Assembly: GCA_946800325.1 (NCBI GenBank) | Contig: OX326957.1 | Location: 51,083,798 to 51,147,797, forward strand | Origin: Luzula sylvatica | Lineage: Eukaryota > Streptophyta > Magnoliopsida > Poales > Juncaceae | Length of the DNA: 64,000 bases | Reading direction: 5' to 3' | Part shown: positions 9,995 to 21,442 of the stretch, one piece after another | Layout of the letters: the number at the start of each line of letters is the position of its first letter | Numbering within the stretch: position 1 is the first letter of the stretch | Made by a program: the position numbers and the translations under genes | The notes under the pieces: generated by a model | Database searches by the model: none | The model's input: only the letters and a program-made list of their open reading frames with translations | What the model was told of the DNA's origin: nothing

Positions 9995-12648
9995 TTCTGT
10001 TCTCTCATAAAATGATGAAAATATTGGATTACATAAACAAAGAAATAGCACCATAACCCTTTTTGTTGTTGAAATAGCACAATAAACCTTTTTCATAAGA
10101 AAAAATGTTTGCAAATAAATAATACTAGAGAGAAATTAAGCCACTTGGACCCCAAGTCATTTTCAACTTTCTCCTTTTGTCCTTTAGATCTCATAAAGTC
10201 TCCAATTGTAGATAGATTGATATTGGCTCATGTCAAATCTATTGGAGCTAAAATCAAAATAAAAATCCAAAAAACATAAAAAGTTAGTCATGTTATGAAT
10301 TTTTTCCTTTTTCCATTTGAGATCTCAAACACTATTTATTTTGTCTATTGATAACTCTTGTTAATTAGTACACAAAAGTTCCATTTAATATAAGATAAAT
10401 CCCAAATGAACATAGTTTATTGCCATGAATCCAAAATGAACATAGTTTCATTGTATAGCCTATTTACTACTAGTACCTCATGTTGCATCGACAAACTTTT
10501 AGAAATTAAAATATATACTCAGCGAATAGATCGAACGAACTTTTAAAAAAAAATATATACTACGAATAGATGGAGCGAACTTTTAAAAAATATACTACGA
10601 ATAGATCGAACACATATCGTGCTTGCTATATCTTCACCAAAAAAAAAGAAAAACCCTAAAAGCTAATCGTAACTCGAATTACAAAGTTACGGATATTATC
10701 CATAAATAATTTGATCAATAATCGCTGCATCATGGGTGATGGGTGTAAATCTTGCGAGCATCGATCATATGCTAATATGTTACATTACCTTTCTTGGTTG
10801 ATCAATAATTACTTATATTATGACACTTCCAGTCCAAATTAAGGAGATCAAAATGATATAACAAAAAGGTAAAAGGTTGCACTAAAAAAACACCTTCTTA
10901 ATTTGAAGAACTATTTTTTGGAAGTGTTGGAACTTGAGTAGATCTGAGCTCAATTTGATCTAAGGAATAACCCAAATTACTCTCTCTAAAGCGTTGAGAC
11001 CTGCATGCAAGCAATTAGAAGAAAAATAATAAACTTAATTATCAAAATACATGTATATATGCATGATCATGAAAACAAAGAGATCTAATTAAACATGAAT
11101 TTCATGCATGCCATGATCTGAAGAAATATTTTAAGAAACTGTGTGTGTGTGCGCGCGCGCGCATCAAAAGAAAGAAGAAAAACTCACTATAAAAGATATG
11201 ATTTCTCAAACTTCTTTTCGTAGAAGATCGAAGAATCATCCAAGATCAAATCAAATCAAATCCCTACAAGAAGTGATGCAATAAAACCAAGGAAAAAAAA
11301 GTAAAACTCCATCTTTATTTTTTATTTTATTTTTTTCTGATGAGAAAGACATAATTAAAGTTTCATATAATAAGAAGATTCCATTGAAAAAAATACAAAA
11401 ATAAGAAGAAACTAAGAAAATTGTGGAGAATAACTTCTCGGTCTTATAGGATGCTAAATCACTTCACCAAAGTAAAACAAAATCCTCTTCTTGGACCCAT
11501 ATTTTAAAAAAATTCAAAATATTTTTAGCAAAAAACCCCTCTCGGATCATGCCAAGGATGCACATAGCTGCAATTGCACTGCACCTAACAGCAAAAAGAA
11601 GATCCATCCAAATCAAAACCCTAATTTATCAAAAAAGTTTTGCTTCATGGATCGATATCTTTCCTCTCTAGCTAGGTGCAGGTGCAAATGCAGCCATGTC
11701 AAAACACCATGGCTGAACGACTCAAAGTGATTGGATAAAATTGGTGGAGAAGGTGAGATGAGCCGCAAGGTTTTTAGGTTACCCATATATATATACCAAG
11801 TCCAGCCCGTAGTATTCTTGACCCATAGTTTCATTTTCCATTTTCTATTATTCCTTCTTTAATATAATAATATATAAAACAATATTCTGTGAACTGCATG
11901 TGTTGCACTTGTTAGGGCTACGTGTCAGATGAATATGTTATGATGTCATGTTTCAGAGTAATAATTGGATGTTTATTGTTTGTTTACGAATGTATATAAT
12001 TCGGATTAAACGTTTTTTAAATTGATTAAATATTCAGTCAAATAAAACGTAATATAATAATAATTCGTCAATTCATCAATATGTCTATAGTTATGTTTAT
12101 TTTACATAATACATATACAATAATCCGATATATAAAAATATAGAAATATACACTTTTTTTTATCTATAAATAATTCAAAATCATAAATTTATATATTATT
12201 ATTGATATGTTGATTGTCTTAATTATTTTTGAAAATCTAAGTTTTTTTATTTATTTTAAAAATTTATAATTTTTTTCTTCTAAAAACATATTATAATAGC
12301 AATACGTGTATTATTCGTATTTTAAATTTTTTTTTTTATAAAATACACAAATTATTAATCAGATTGAGTACGAAAACATCAATACACATATTATTCGATA
12401 TGTTGATTGTCTTAATTATACGCGTATTATTCGCAATCTGAACAAGTAAGTTTGGCAGAACAAATCCACCATATAATTTGTGGTTTGGTGGTGGGGACTG
12501 AGGGGAGACATGATCACAGGGGTTTGCTGGTCACGTGACAACGAGCAACTTCACGTGGGATTGGAAGCAGAGTAATTAATCAAGCCAAGTTACTATGTCT
12601 ATCAGTCTATGCCACCCATTTCATTGTATATTTGTTTTGTCCATACAT
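9995..12648. other. Intergenic DNA with small repeats
   Basis: No convincing gene. It contains a roughly 40-bp tandem repeat at about 10504..10614 (CGAATAGATCGAACGAACTT type, about three units), a TG/CG microsatellite at about 11142..11162, and a dispersed repeat at about 11975..12445. A short perfect inverted repeat CAGCCATG/CATGGCTG lies at 11691..11715. The less AT-rich stretch 11500..11800 could belong to an unrecognised transcript, but nothing there can be named. Confidence 0.5.
11975..12445. repeat. Dispersed repeat, copy 1
   Basis: About 470 bp closely related to 18515..19040 in the same orientation. Shared blocks include TATAATTCGGATTAAACG at the left, GTCTATAGTTATGTTTATTT in the middle and ACGCGTATTATTCGC at the right. 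Both ends are rich in TATTCG/CGAATA, which suggests degenerate inverted termini of a small non-autonomous DNA transposon. I could not fix a TSD. No coding content. Confidence 0.6.
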
Positions 12649-12656
12649 AACTTAAG

Positions 12657-14479
12657 CAGTGGCGGATCTTGAACCATATTCTTGGGGGGGCGAAATATAA
12701 CCACAAAATGTTTTTTAATTTCAATTGTTAACTAACACATAACACAAAAAAGAGGAGCAATATTTACTCACCCTCTTATTTTGTACTTATTTTTGAGCCT
12801 TCTCATGTAGTCACATCATCACCATTAGCATGATTATTAACTATTAGATTGGGTGATGTGGATTCATCATATACATTAATATTATATTTGATCATTTAAG
12901 ACATGCATTTTGTATGACTATGTGTAAGTATTAATTTGAACCGTTAGATGTATTGATGTGTTTCAATCTCAATCACTAAATTTTTGTTTGATTTTTTGAA
13001 GATCATATTTTGTGTAGTCATTTATGTGTCATTATTTTACACTATGTTTTAAGCATTCTTAGAAATCCACATCATCCTACATTAGTGATGTGGACTATTA
13101 TTATTGGTTAGCTTCACATTAGACCAAGTCTAATCAATTGTTTAACATTTCACATAAGATTACATGATATAATGTGAATGCAATGGAATATGAAAAGTTT
13201 ATATATGAAATACTAATAATTGAATATGTAATATTATAAAGATACAACACATATTAGTATTATTTTTAGAAATTTAATTTTAAAAACTCATCAAGTATAT
13301 TCATTTTAATTTTTCTTCGTTTTGACATCCATATTAACATAGTTCATACATATCGTTTTTCATAATTTCAATTTGTAAATATATTATGTAAGAAAATATG
13401 CAAAAAAAGTACAAATTCACATAATAGATTTTTAAATATTTTATTTGCATAATATAATTTTGAAGTATTATTATTATTATTTTTTAATTATAACTACAAG
13501 AATCTCATATAATACTAAGTAGATTATATTTTTGTTTTTAAACAAACAAATTTAACATTAATTTTCTCAAAAAATAATAGAATCAAAAAATAGTTTGTCC
13601 ATCTAAATAACTTCTTAAAGTTATACACTTATGAAATAGTATTGTAATTTATTAAAAATACAAATTAAAAAAAATGATGTGATATAAAATAATTTGTATT
13701 TATGTTTATTATAAATTAAATTTTGATACCATTTATAAAATTACATCCACTATTAAGTTGTGTATTATTTTATAGTTTCCATTGCATTTTGAATCAATCA
13801 AAATTATTACTATTATATAATTAATAACGTGTTAGTACATATGTTGTATGATTCATTGTTTTTATATTTAATATTGTACGAAATATTACAAACAATGATA
13901 TAATATTTGTTGTTATGTTTTTTTTGTAAAATTGTATTATATCTCATAAATTATTCTACAATGACGTTTATATAAGTATTATTATTTGATTAAAAAATAA
14001 TATTTTATGTTATCATAATGTAAAATAATTGTAAAACATATGAATAATCATAGATAAATGAATTCAAATAACCTTATTTTAACATGATATTCTTAATATT
14101 ATCATACAAATCTATAATTTATATTACAATGAAAAACACAATTTACATGTTCGCCGCGTAGCGCGAGTATTCTCCTAGTTAATTTTCATTTATGCATGGG
14201 TTTGATGGGCTCCGATGTATAAAAAATCTTGAGAGATATAAGACTTGACATATGAGCTTCATTCAAAAACTTAATTTATTACTTCAATTTATAAGTTTTA
14301 CTATATGTTTCTTAAATCACAATTCACAATATATTTCATTATTTTTTTGGGGCAGAAAATTAACATAGATTTTTTATTTCGACATATCAAAATACATAAC
14401 TATGAATAATATATACTATATGTTCAAAATTCTTGGGGGGGCGATCGCCCCCCGCGGCCCCTTATAAGATCCGCCCCTG
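12657..14479. mobile_element. hAT non-autonomous element (1.8 kb)
   Basis: Left end CAGTGGCGGATCTT; the right end read inversely is CAGGGGCGGATCTT, a 14-bp TIR with one mismatch. An exact 8-bp TSD AACTTAAG is at 12649..12656 and 14480..14487. The right subterminal region has an 18-bp perfect palindrome of six G, CGATCG and six C (14436..14453). TTCTTGGGGGGGCGA-type sequence is near both ends in direct orientation. No transposase frame. Most of the interior is a nested Helitron. Confidence 0.9.
12760..14178 (+). mobile_element. Non-autonomous Helitron nested in the hAT element
   Basis: The 3' end is clear: a GC-rich hairpin CGCG-TAG-CGCG (about 14155..14166) followed 8-9 bp later by CTAG at 14175..14178 and a host T. 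The 5' end is approximate. Sequence from about 12761 (TTTACTCACCC then TCTTATTTTG) matches the 5' region of the minus-strand Helitron ending near 42887, so they are one family. The interior is AT-rich with no Rep/helicase coding, as in short non-autonomous Helitrons. Confidence 0.7.
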
Positions 14480-14487
14480 AACTTAAG

Positions 14488-14914
14488 TAACTCATGTTGT
14501 TTATCATGTCACGCTACCCCTTCGCCCTACAATAAACAAGAGAAAATGACATAATTTAAGAACAGTGATTTGCTGAGAAAATGTATTCAAATTTGGGAAT
14601 TAGCAGGTGTGAGATTTTCATTTCAGATTGAGTCCAATGTGATGTTGTTCATTTATAGGTACACAATTATGTGTTGTTACATTTTTGAAACTTAATATAC
14701 ATGATTTAATTTCTTGTGATATTCATATAGTAGTACTATATACTCATTTTTTATTAATTTGTAGATGCTATTCGGATCATAATTATTTTTGGCTGATTTT
14801 TGTCCTTGATCCAATTTCATGATATAACTTTTTTGAGGAAAATTAGAGAGAGAATTTCATGATATAATTATGACAATTGTGAAAATTATATTTAAAACAC
14901 ACTATGATTATTAC
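14488..14914. other. Intergenic DNA
   Basis: AT-rich, with no gene, repeat or transposon end recognised. Confidence 0.5.
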
Positions 14915-15042
14915 ATAAATTAATATCGCAACGTATCTCGCAATAAAGTCCTAGCGTCGCAATTGTACCCGCAATTGTAATCCGTTGTAAAAAATGTCCG
15001 ACCGTTGCAGATCGCAATATCGTAAATTAAAACATTTGATAA
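14915..15042 (-). mobile_element. Broken terminal fragment of the 15091 hAT family, inverted
   Basis: Read on the minus strand from about 15042 this begins AAATGTTTTAATTTACGATA and runs to GTTGCGATATTAA. It matches, with many substitutions, the left terminal 125 bp of the element at 15091, which lies 48 bp away in the opposite orientation. It looks like a truncated older copy, or one arm of a rearranged pair. Confidence 0.65.
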
Positions 15043-15090
15043 TATCAATGTATTATGTAATAGTTTTATTTGAGATGCTATTGTCATTAT

Positions 15091-15951
15091 CAATGTTTTA
15101 AATTGCGATATTGCGGTCCATTGCGGTCGGGTCTTTTTTGCAGCGGATTGCGTTTGCGGGCGCAATTGCGGCGCAATGAACTTATTGCGGACAGTCGTTG
15201 CGATATTAAATTATGTAAAAATAATAGTTTGTTTAAATATATTTTTCACAATATTTTCTTCTAAAAAGGATAAAAAAGTTGATTGTCCAGGAACATTTTC
15301 AGTATAAATAAAAGTTGATCATAAAATTTTCATTAAAATGGCAATTATACGGGATCTTTGGATTTGTATTTTGTTGATGAATTTTTTGTCGACATCCAAA
15401 AATATCAAAACACTATAACTCAAATTTTAAATCGAAACATCAATGAAATACAATGAAAATTATGAAAGCCATATATTTATAGATGAAAATGACATATTTT
15501 AGAAGTTATGTATGTTATGAGTATATTTTATCAAATATTTTGATAATAAAACATGGAAACTCAGTATTAAATAATCTCAAAAATTATGTTATAATGTTTA
15601 TATTAAATAATTCTCGACGAAATTAATTTAACGTGTGTTTCGTGTTTAATTCAAGGTAAAAGACAAAATTTCACAAATTCAAGCCCATCATTGCGTTCCT
15701 CTCGTCGAGACGAGCGATTTCAATATAAATTTCGTGTAATTTGATGGAAGGATTTGAAAATTACAACGATTTGAATATTATCCCGCAATTTGTACCCGCA
15801 ATTACCGCAATTTTCCCGCAATTTTCCCGCAATTGCGTCGCAATGGCCGCAATTTTTCGAAAACGCAATATACCGCTATATGTTATTGCGAAATTGCGAT
15901 TCTAAATTTCGGGCCGCAATTTCCGCAATTGCGCCGCAATTTAAAACACTG
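15091..15951. mobile_element. hAT non-autonomous element (0.86 kb)
   Basis: The TIRs are CAATGTTTTAAATTGCG (left) and, reading inward from the right, CAGTGTTTTAAATTGCG: 17 bp with one mismatch. An exact 8-bp TSD GTCATTAT lies at 15083..15090 and 15952..15959. Subterminal regions at both ends are rich in GCAATTGCGG-type motifs, likely transposase binding repeats. The centre is AT-rich and non-coding. Confidence 0.9.
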
Positions 15952-15959
15952 GTCATTAT

Positions 15960-16357
15960 CATAAAAGATAGTTTCATATTTAGACCATAATTAATTCTTA
16001 AATGGTACATGATTAACACGTAGAGGAGTTAAACAAATATTAACATATATTAACATTAATTAATTAATATAAATTATATGTTAATTAATATATAGGACGT
16101 TTTGGTAAAATGTGGGGCCATGGTGAATGACTTCTTTCCTGTTTTAGTGTGATATTCATGCATATTCTTGATAGTTCTTATTCCTGTAGGAGTTCTCGAC
16201 AAAACTCTCAAATGTAGGCCGGCTCCTAATAGCCATATTTTTTTTCTTAAAAAAATTATGCTGGAGATGGTTTACGGTTTACCTCCCCAGTTTTGATGTC
16301 CTCCAGTTTGAAATTGACTTCGGAGAAGTCACCACATCTTGTATTTATTATATCCAA
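15960..16357. other. Intergenic DNA
   Basis: No gene or repeat recognised. It ends at the Helitron insertion site, base A at 16357. Confidence 0.5.
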
Positions 16358-18338
16358 CTAGCTCTACTCCCGCGCTATTGCGCGGGTTCGATTTAGTTGA
16401 CGGCATCGTCATATTTTTTTTGTGTTTTGTGATCGATTTTTTTTTTATGATGTTTGGAGGATTAAATAGGAACAGTTAAGGTAGTGGCCAAATATTTGCA
16501 GTATATTAATACAAAGCCTCATAATATTTTCTATACACAAATTTGTAGTCAAATAATAGACATCAAGTTGTGGAATCCATCATTAATAAACATGCTACCC
16601 ATTCAGAATAAAAATAAAAAAATAAGAAAACATTACATATATGAAAAAATAAATTTCAGGTGCAAATTTGTAAATGAACAGAAAAACATGGACGTCATGA
16701 ATTGAAGGGTAAAATAGTAAATATAAAAAGGACCAAAATATAAATTAAATTTTTTACAAAGAGGCCCCTGTACCAAAATGTAATTTTTTAAACTTGAAGG
16801 ACCAAAATTTGAAAAAAAAGGACCAAAATGTGAATAAAAAAGGACCAAAATGTATTTTTTTAAGAAGACCAAAAGACTAAAAAGGACCAAAATATAAATA
16901 AAAAGGACTATAATGTAAATTAAAAAATGTGAAAAAGGACCGACATGTAAATAAAAGAGGATCAAGATGTAAATATGAAGGACCAAAATGTAAGTTTTTA
17001 AACTTAAAAGGGCCCAAATATAAATAAAAAGGACCAAAATATAGTTTTTTTCAAATAAAAAGGACCAAAATGTAATTAAAAAGGATCAAAATGTAAAGTA
17101 AATTTTTTACAAAGAGGCCCCTGGACCAAAATGTATTTTTTTTAACTTGAAGGACCCAAATGTCAAAAAAAGGACCAAAATTTTTTTTTTTTTAAAAAAA
17201 AGGACCAAAATGTAAATTAAAAAAAAAAATTTACAAAGAGGCCCTCGTGACGTGGCTCAACCAGGAGGCAGGAAAAGTGGTAACTTTAGTATTTTGCTAA
17301 GATAAGATATAAATAAAAAAGGACCGAAATGTAAATAATTTTTTTTTAACAAAGAGGCCCCTGGACCAAAATATAAATTTTAAAACTTCGAAGGACAAAA
17401 ATGAAAATATAAAGGATCAAAATGTAAATATAAAAGGACAAAAATGTTATTTTAAATGCAATTTTTTAATTAAAAAGGATCAAAATGGGAAAAAATGACC
17501 GAAATGTAAATAAAATTCCTTTGTTTACAAAGAGGCCCCTGGACCGAAATGTAAATTTTAAAACTTTGAAGGACCAAAATGCAAATAAAAAGGACCAAAA
17601 TTTGATAAAAAAGGACCAAAATATAATTTGTTTTAAAAAACAGGACCAATTTGAGTCCCCTGGATCAAAATGTAAATATTAAAACTTCGAAGGACCAAAA
17701 TGCAAATATAAAGGACCAGAATGAGAATTTTTTTTTAAAAGAAGGACCAATTTGTAAATAAAAAAGGACCAAAATGTGAAAAAAATATTTTTTTTTACAA
17801 ATACGCCCCTGGTGCATTGAAGGACCAAAATGCAAAATATAAAGGACCAAAATGCAAATATAAAGGACCAAAATTTAAAAAAAGGACCAAAATGTAATTT
17901 TTTTTTTTACAAAAGGACCAATTTGTAAATAAAAAAGGACCAAAATATGAAAAAAATATTTTTTTTTACAAATAGGCCCCTGGTGACGTGGCAACCGGAA
18001 ATGCAAGCATTGAAGGACCAAAATGCAAATATAAAGGACCAAAATGTGATAAAAAAGGACCAAAATATAATTTTTTTTAAAAAACTGGACCAATTTGAGG
18101 CTCCTGGACCAAAATGTGAATATTAAAACTTCGAAAGACCAAAATGCAAATATAAAGGAACAAAATGTAAAAAAAAGGACCAAAATGTAATTTTTTTTTA
18201 AAAAAAGGACCAATTTGTAAATTAAAAAGGACCAAAATATAAATTTTTTTTTTTTTTTTACAAATAGGTTCCTGGCGACGTGGCAGCCGGAAATGCAAGC
18301 ATTTCTGGCTGCATTAGTATGTTGCTTTGATATGAGGA
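16358..18338 (-). mobile_element. Non-autonomous Helitron filled with a minisatellite
   Basis: Read on the minus strand, the element ends with the hairpin CCCGCGC-AATA-GCGCGGG (16386..16369, 7-bp perfect stem), then AGTAGAG and CTAG (16361..16358), followed by a host T. Its 5' end TCCTCATATCAAAGC starts at 18338, preceded by a host A, so the insertion lies between A and T as Helitrons require. There is no Rep/helicase frame. The interior from about 16730 is a tandem minisatellite. Confidence 0.8.
16730..18280. repeat. GGACCAAAATGTAAATAAAA minisatellite
   Basis: Dozens of imperfect units of 18-25 bp with the core GGACCAAAATGTAAA, separated by A- or T-rich linkers. A higher-order pattern is visible: blocks begin ACAAAGAGGCCCCTGGACC and continue with AAACTTGAAGGACC. 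Open frames here are low complexity and are not called genes. Confidence 0.9.
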
Positions 18339-19775
18339 TTGTCCGTTCATCGACTCCAAAAGATAATTGTGTCGTCTCAAATATTGCTTCTTATGTGCAT
18401 GTGTTCATTTGAAAATTTATAACTAAATAAATAAATATTACAAGGATCAAGAGATGTTGATGTGAAATAATCATTTTAAATAAGACTTCAAAATTCAAAA
18501 TATCTTGGTGATATTCGAATAATACGATACGTAATACGTTCGTGTATAATTCGGATTAAACGTTTTTTAAATCGGTCTAATATTTGGTCAATTAAAAAGT
18601 AATACGCTAATAATTCGTCAATTCGGATATTCGTCTATAGTTATGTTTATTTTACATAATACGAATACAATAATTCGGTATATAAAAGTATATAAATATA
18701 TACTTTTTTATTCATAAATAATTAATTTTTTATTTTATTTTATTAAATAATATTTATTTTAGTGCAAAACCATAAATTTGTATATTGTTATTGATATTTT
18801 AATTGTCTTTATCATTTTTTGGAATTTTAAGTATTTTTATTTATTTAAATTTTTTATATTTTGTTCTTCTAAAAAAATGTATTATACGGCAATACGTATA
18901 TTATTCGTGTTTCTTAATTTTTTTTTTATAAAATACGCGAATTATTAATTAGTTTGAGTACGAGAACGTAAATACGTATATTATTCGTAATACGTAATTA
19001 TTCGTAAATTATACGCGTATTATTCGCGAACTGAACAACTATCCGACACCACATGAACATTTTCAATACTATTCAAATAGTCGTCTCGTGTTTAATTAAA
19101 AACATTGAAATCATACAATATCGCAAAGAAAAATTATAGTAATTCCCTAAACATATTGATGTGTTAGAATTAGATACTAAATACATTAAAGTTAAATTAT
19201 TTTAATCATTAGAGAGCTGGGTCATGGAGTATGGTTAGATAGATATGGTGAGAAAAGTTATTTTAATCATTCACATTTCACTTGCAAATGTATGATGATA
19301 GGTTGTAATTAAACAGTATTTATAATATGAAGAATAGGTCCTAACAGGGCCTTTTTTCCTTCAAATTTTTATTTATTTTAGATGATGAATTATGATAGTG
19401 ACAAATTGTATTAATCTGGTGATAACTAATCTTAAATATGTAATAAATTTTTATTATTGGTATATTTTACATTGTTTCATTGTACGTATAATAAATCTTA
19501 TTTATTTAAAACCAAAATTATTGGTCTTCAATTTCTAAAAAAATTAATTTGTATTTTTCAGGCTTTTTGCTAAAAAAAAAAAAAAAAAAAAAGTTATTAG
19601 GAGAGTTTAAAAAAAAAAATCAAATTTTCATTTATTAGAGTTATTATAAATTTAACACGTGCTAAACGGGCTAGGCGTGAACGGTGGTGCTAAAACAAAA
19701 TATTTTAATTTGCATTTTTCTGAGTTTTTGTGAAATTGTTTGTTATTTTTGTTTTATTTTTATGATTATTATTAA
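18339..19775. other. Intergenic DNA between Helitron and Mutator-like element
   Basis: Contains the second copy of the dispersed repeat (18515..19040) and an A20 tract near 19573..19592. No gene recognised. Its last 9 bp, TATTATTAA, is the left TSD of the Mutator-like element. Confidence 0.5.
18515..19040. repeat. Dispersed repeat, copy 2
   Basis: Direct-orientation relative of 11975..12445. The left end TTCGAATAATACGATACG and, on the reverse strand, the right end TTCGCGAATAATACGCG look like degenerate inverted termini, consistent with a MITE-like element. Non-coding. Confidence 0.6.
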
Positions 19776-20101
19776 GAAAAAAGCTCACTTTAGCCCCCTA
19801 AACTGTATAAAAAAGTGCAAGTTGCCCTCCAAAATTTAATTTTGTTCATTTTACCCCCTGAATTCTCGATTTTGCTCACTTTTGCCCCTTCCATCAGTTA
19901 ACTGTCCAGTCAGCAGTTAAGTGATGACGTGGTAGTGTGACATGGCAATGTTTAGATGATTTTATTGATGACATGGCAAAATATAAAATATAAAATTACA
20001 CATCCATATAAACTCATTTAATTAGAATCATTAATCACTAATTAAATCCAAACCCAATATTAAAACCCAAACCCATTAACCCATTATTTTAATCCCTCTC
20101 T

Positions 20102-20110
20102 CACCCCGTC

Positions 20111-20151
<41 letters not shown>

Positions 20152-20298
20152 GTCAAGCTCTCGCCAGCGTCAAGTTCTCACCCGTCGCCATTGACGCGCT
20201 CTCTCACCCCGTCTCTGCCATTGTCTCCATTGACGACGCCAAACTCCACTCATCTCCCTCTCGCGCTCTCGCTCTCTCTGGACTCTCGTGAGGTTAGC

Positions 20299-20380
<82 letters not shown>
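20102..20380. repeat. (CT)n microsatellites in the left Mutator-like arm
   Basis: Two CT tracts, about 20102..20148 and 20306..20379, separated by GC-richer DNA. The matching GA tracts in the right arm are about 40825..40911 and 40968..41001. Ser-Leu reading frames over them are artefacts. Confidence 0.9.
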
Positions 20381-20383
<3 letters not shown>

Positions 20384-21379
20384 GGTTAGATCGAAATCAT
20401 ATGATGATTCGATATCCTACAGGGATGCTATGAAAGGTTGATTCCACATGACATGATGTCATGAATTCTGAGATTCGATCCGTGTAAAATTATCAAGTTT
20501 AGAACTTGATTTCATTACTTTCCGGGTTAGACCCGTGAAAAGACAATGGGTTTTCAAGATGAGAACCGACACGGATAGGAATACGCATATATGCAAAGCG
20601 AGGCTCGTAGCGAAGAGTTTCAAGAATTTCATAGTCGGACTATGAAGAAACGTTTTCGCATGTTGCCATGCTTTCACATTCTCGAAATTCTGCTTGACAT
20701 GGTCGCGTATTATGACTATGTGATGTGGCAAAATGGATATCAAAACCGAATTTCTTGACAGAAATTTTATGAAAGGATGTGTACTTGACACAACCTTACG
20801 GTTTTGTCGATTCATAAGAATCGGGGATAAGATATGCACGCTTTAACGATCCATATGATGGATTAGAGAAAGTTTCTCGGAATTGGAATATTCGTTTTGA
20901 TGAAGTTATAAACTGCTATAACATTGTCGGAATGAATGAAAACTTTGTGTACACATGAAGGTTAGTGGGAGCCGCGTTATATTTCTTGTAACGACACAAA
21001 AATTTAGGCGAGACCGCTTATGAATTAAGCGTGAAGATCTATAGGATAGATCTAAGAAGTTCCTCGTTCTATACTATAGCACGTATATCGACATATTGTT
21101 GACAAAGGTTTTCAGCATATAACTCCTTGGCGGAGTTAAATACAGATGTCGAATGGCAGAAATTTTCTACGGCTCGATGTGAGACATCAAGCAGGGCGAA
21201 AATAAAAATATGATGCTTTACATTCGATGTGAGGATCTATTGTATCTGTCATGATATGTATGTGGCTATATGTCGTATAGATGAAGCGTCTAATTCACCG
21301 TCAATAAAATCCAAGGAATCACACGAGTTTGAATGTAATGCGATTCCGTGAGACTAACTCTTGTGAATGTATAATGGTT

Positions 21380-21381
<2 letters not shown>

Positions 21382-21438
<57 letters not shown>
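21382..21438. repeat. (TA)n microsatellite
   Basis: Alternating TA of about 56 bp. The same site in the second copy (about 37174..37192) is only about 20 bp, which explains most of the length difference between the two copies. Confidence 0.9.

Positions 21439-21442
<4 letters not shown>

Noticed and set aside
9701..10114. Open frames with Arg-Pro-Glu or Gly-Arg-Phe repeats (also 4407..4730)
   Set aside because: Translations of the GACCCG repeat; low complexity on both strands, inside a transposon end.
11691..11715. CAGCCATG/CATGGCTG hairpin considered as a microRNA precursor
   Set aside because: The stem is only 8 bp, and no known plant microRNA was recognised in the neighbourhood.
16633..18298. 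Several open frames rich in Phe, Ile and Leu that look like membrane proteins
   Set aside because: They are translations of the GGACCAAAATGTAAA minisatellite.
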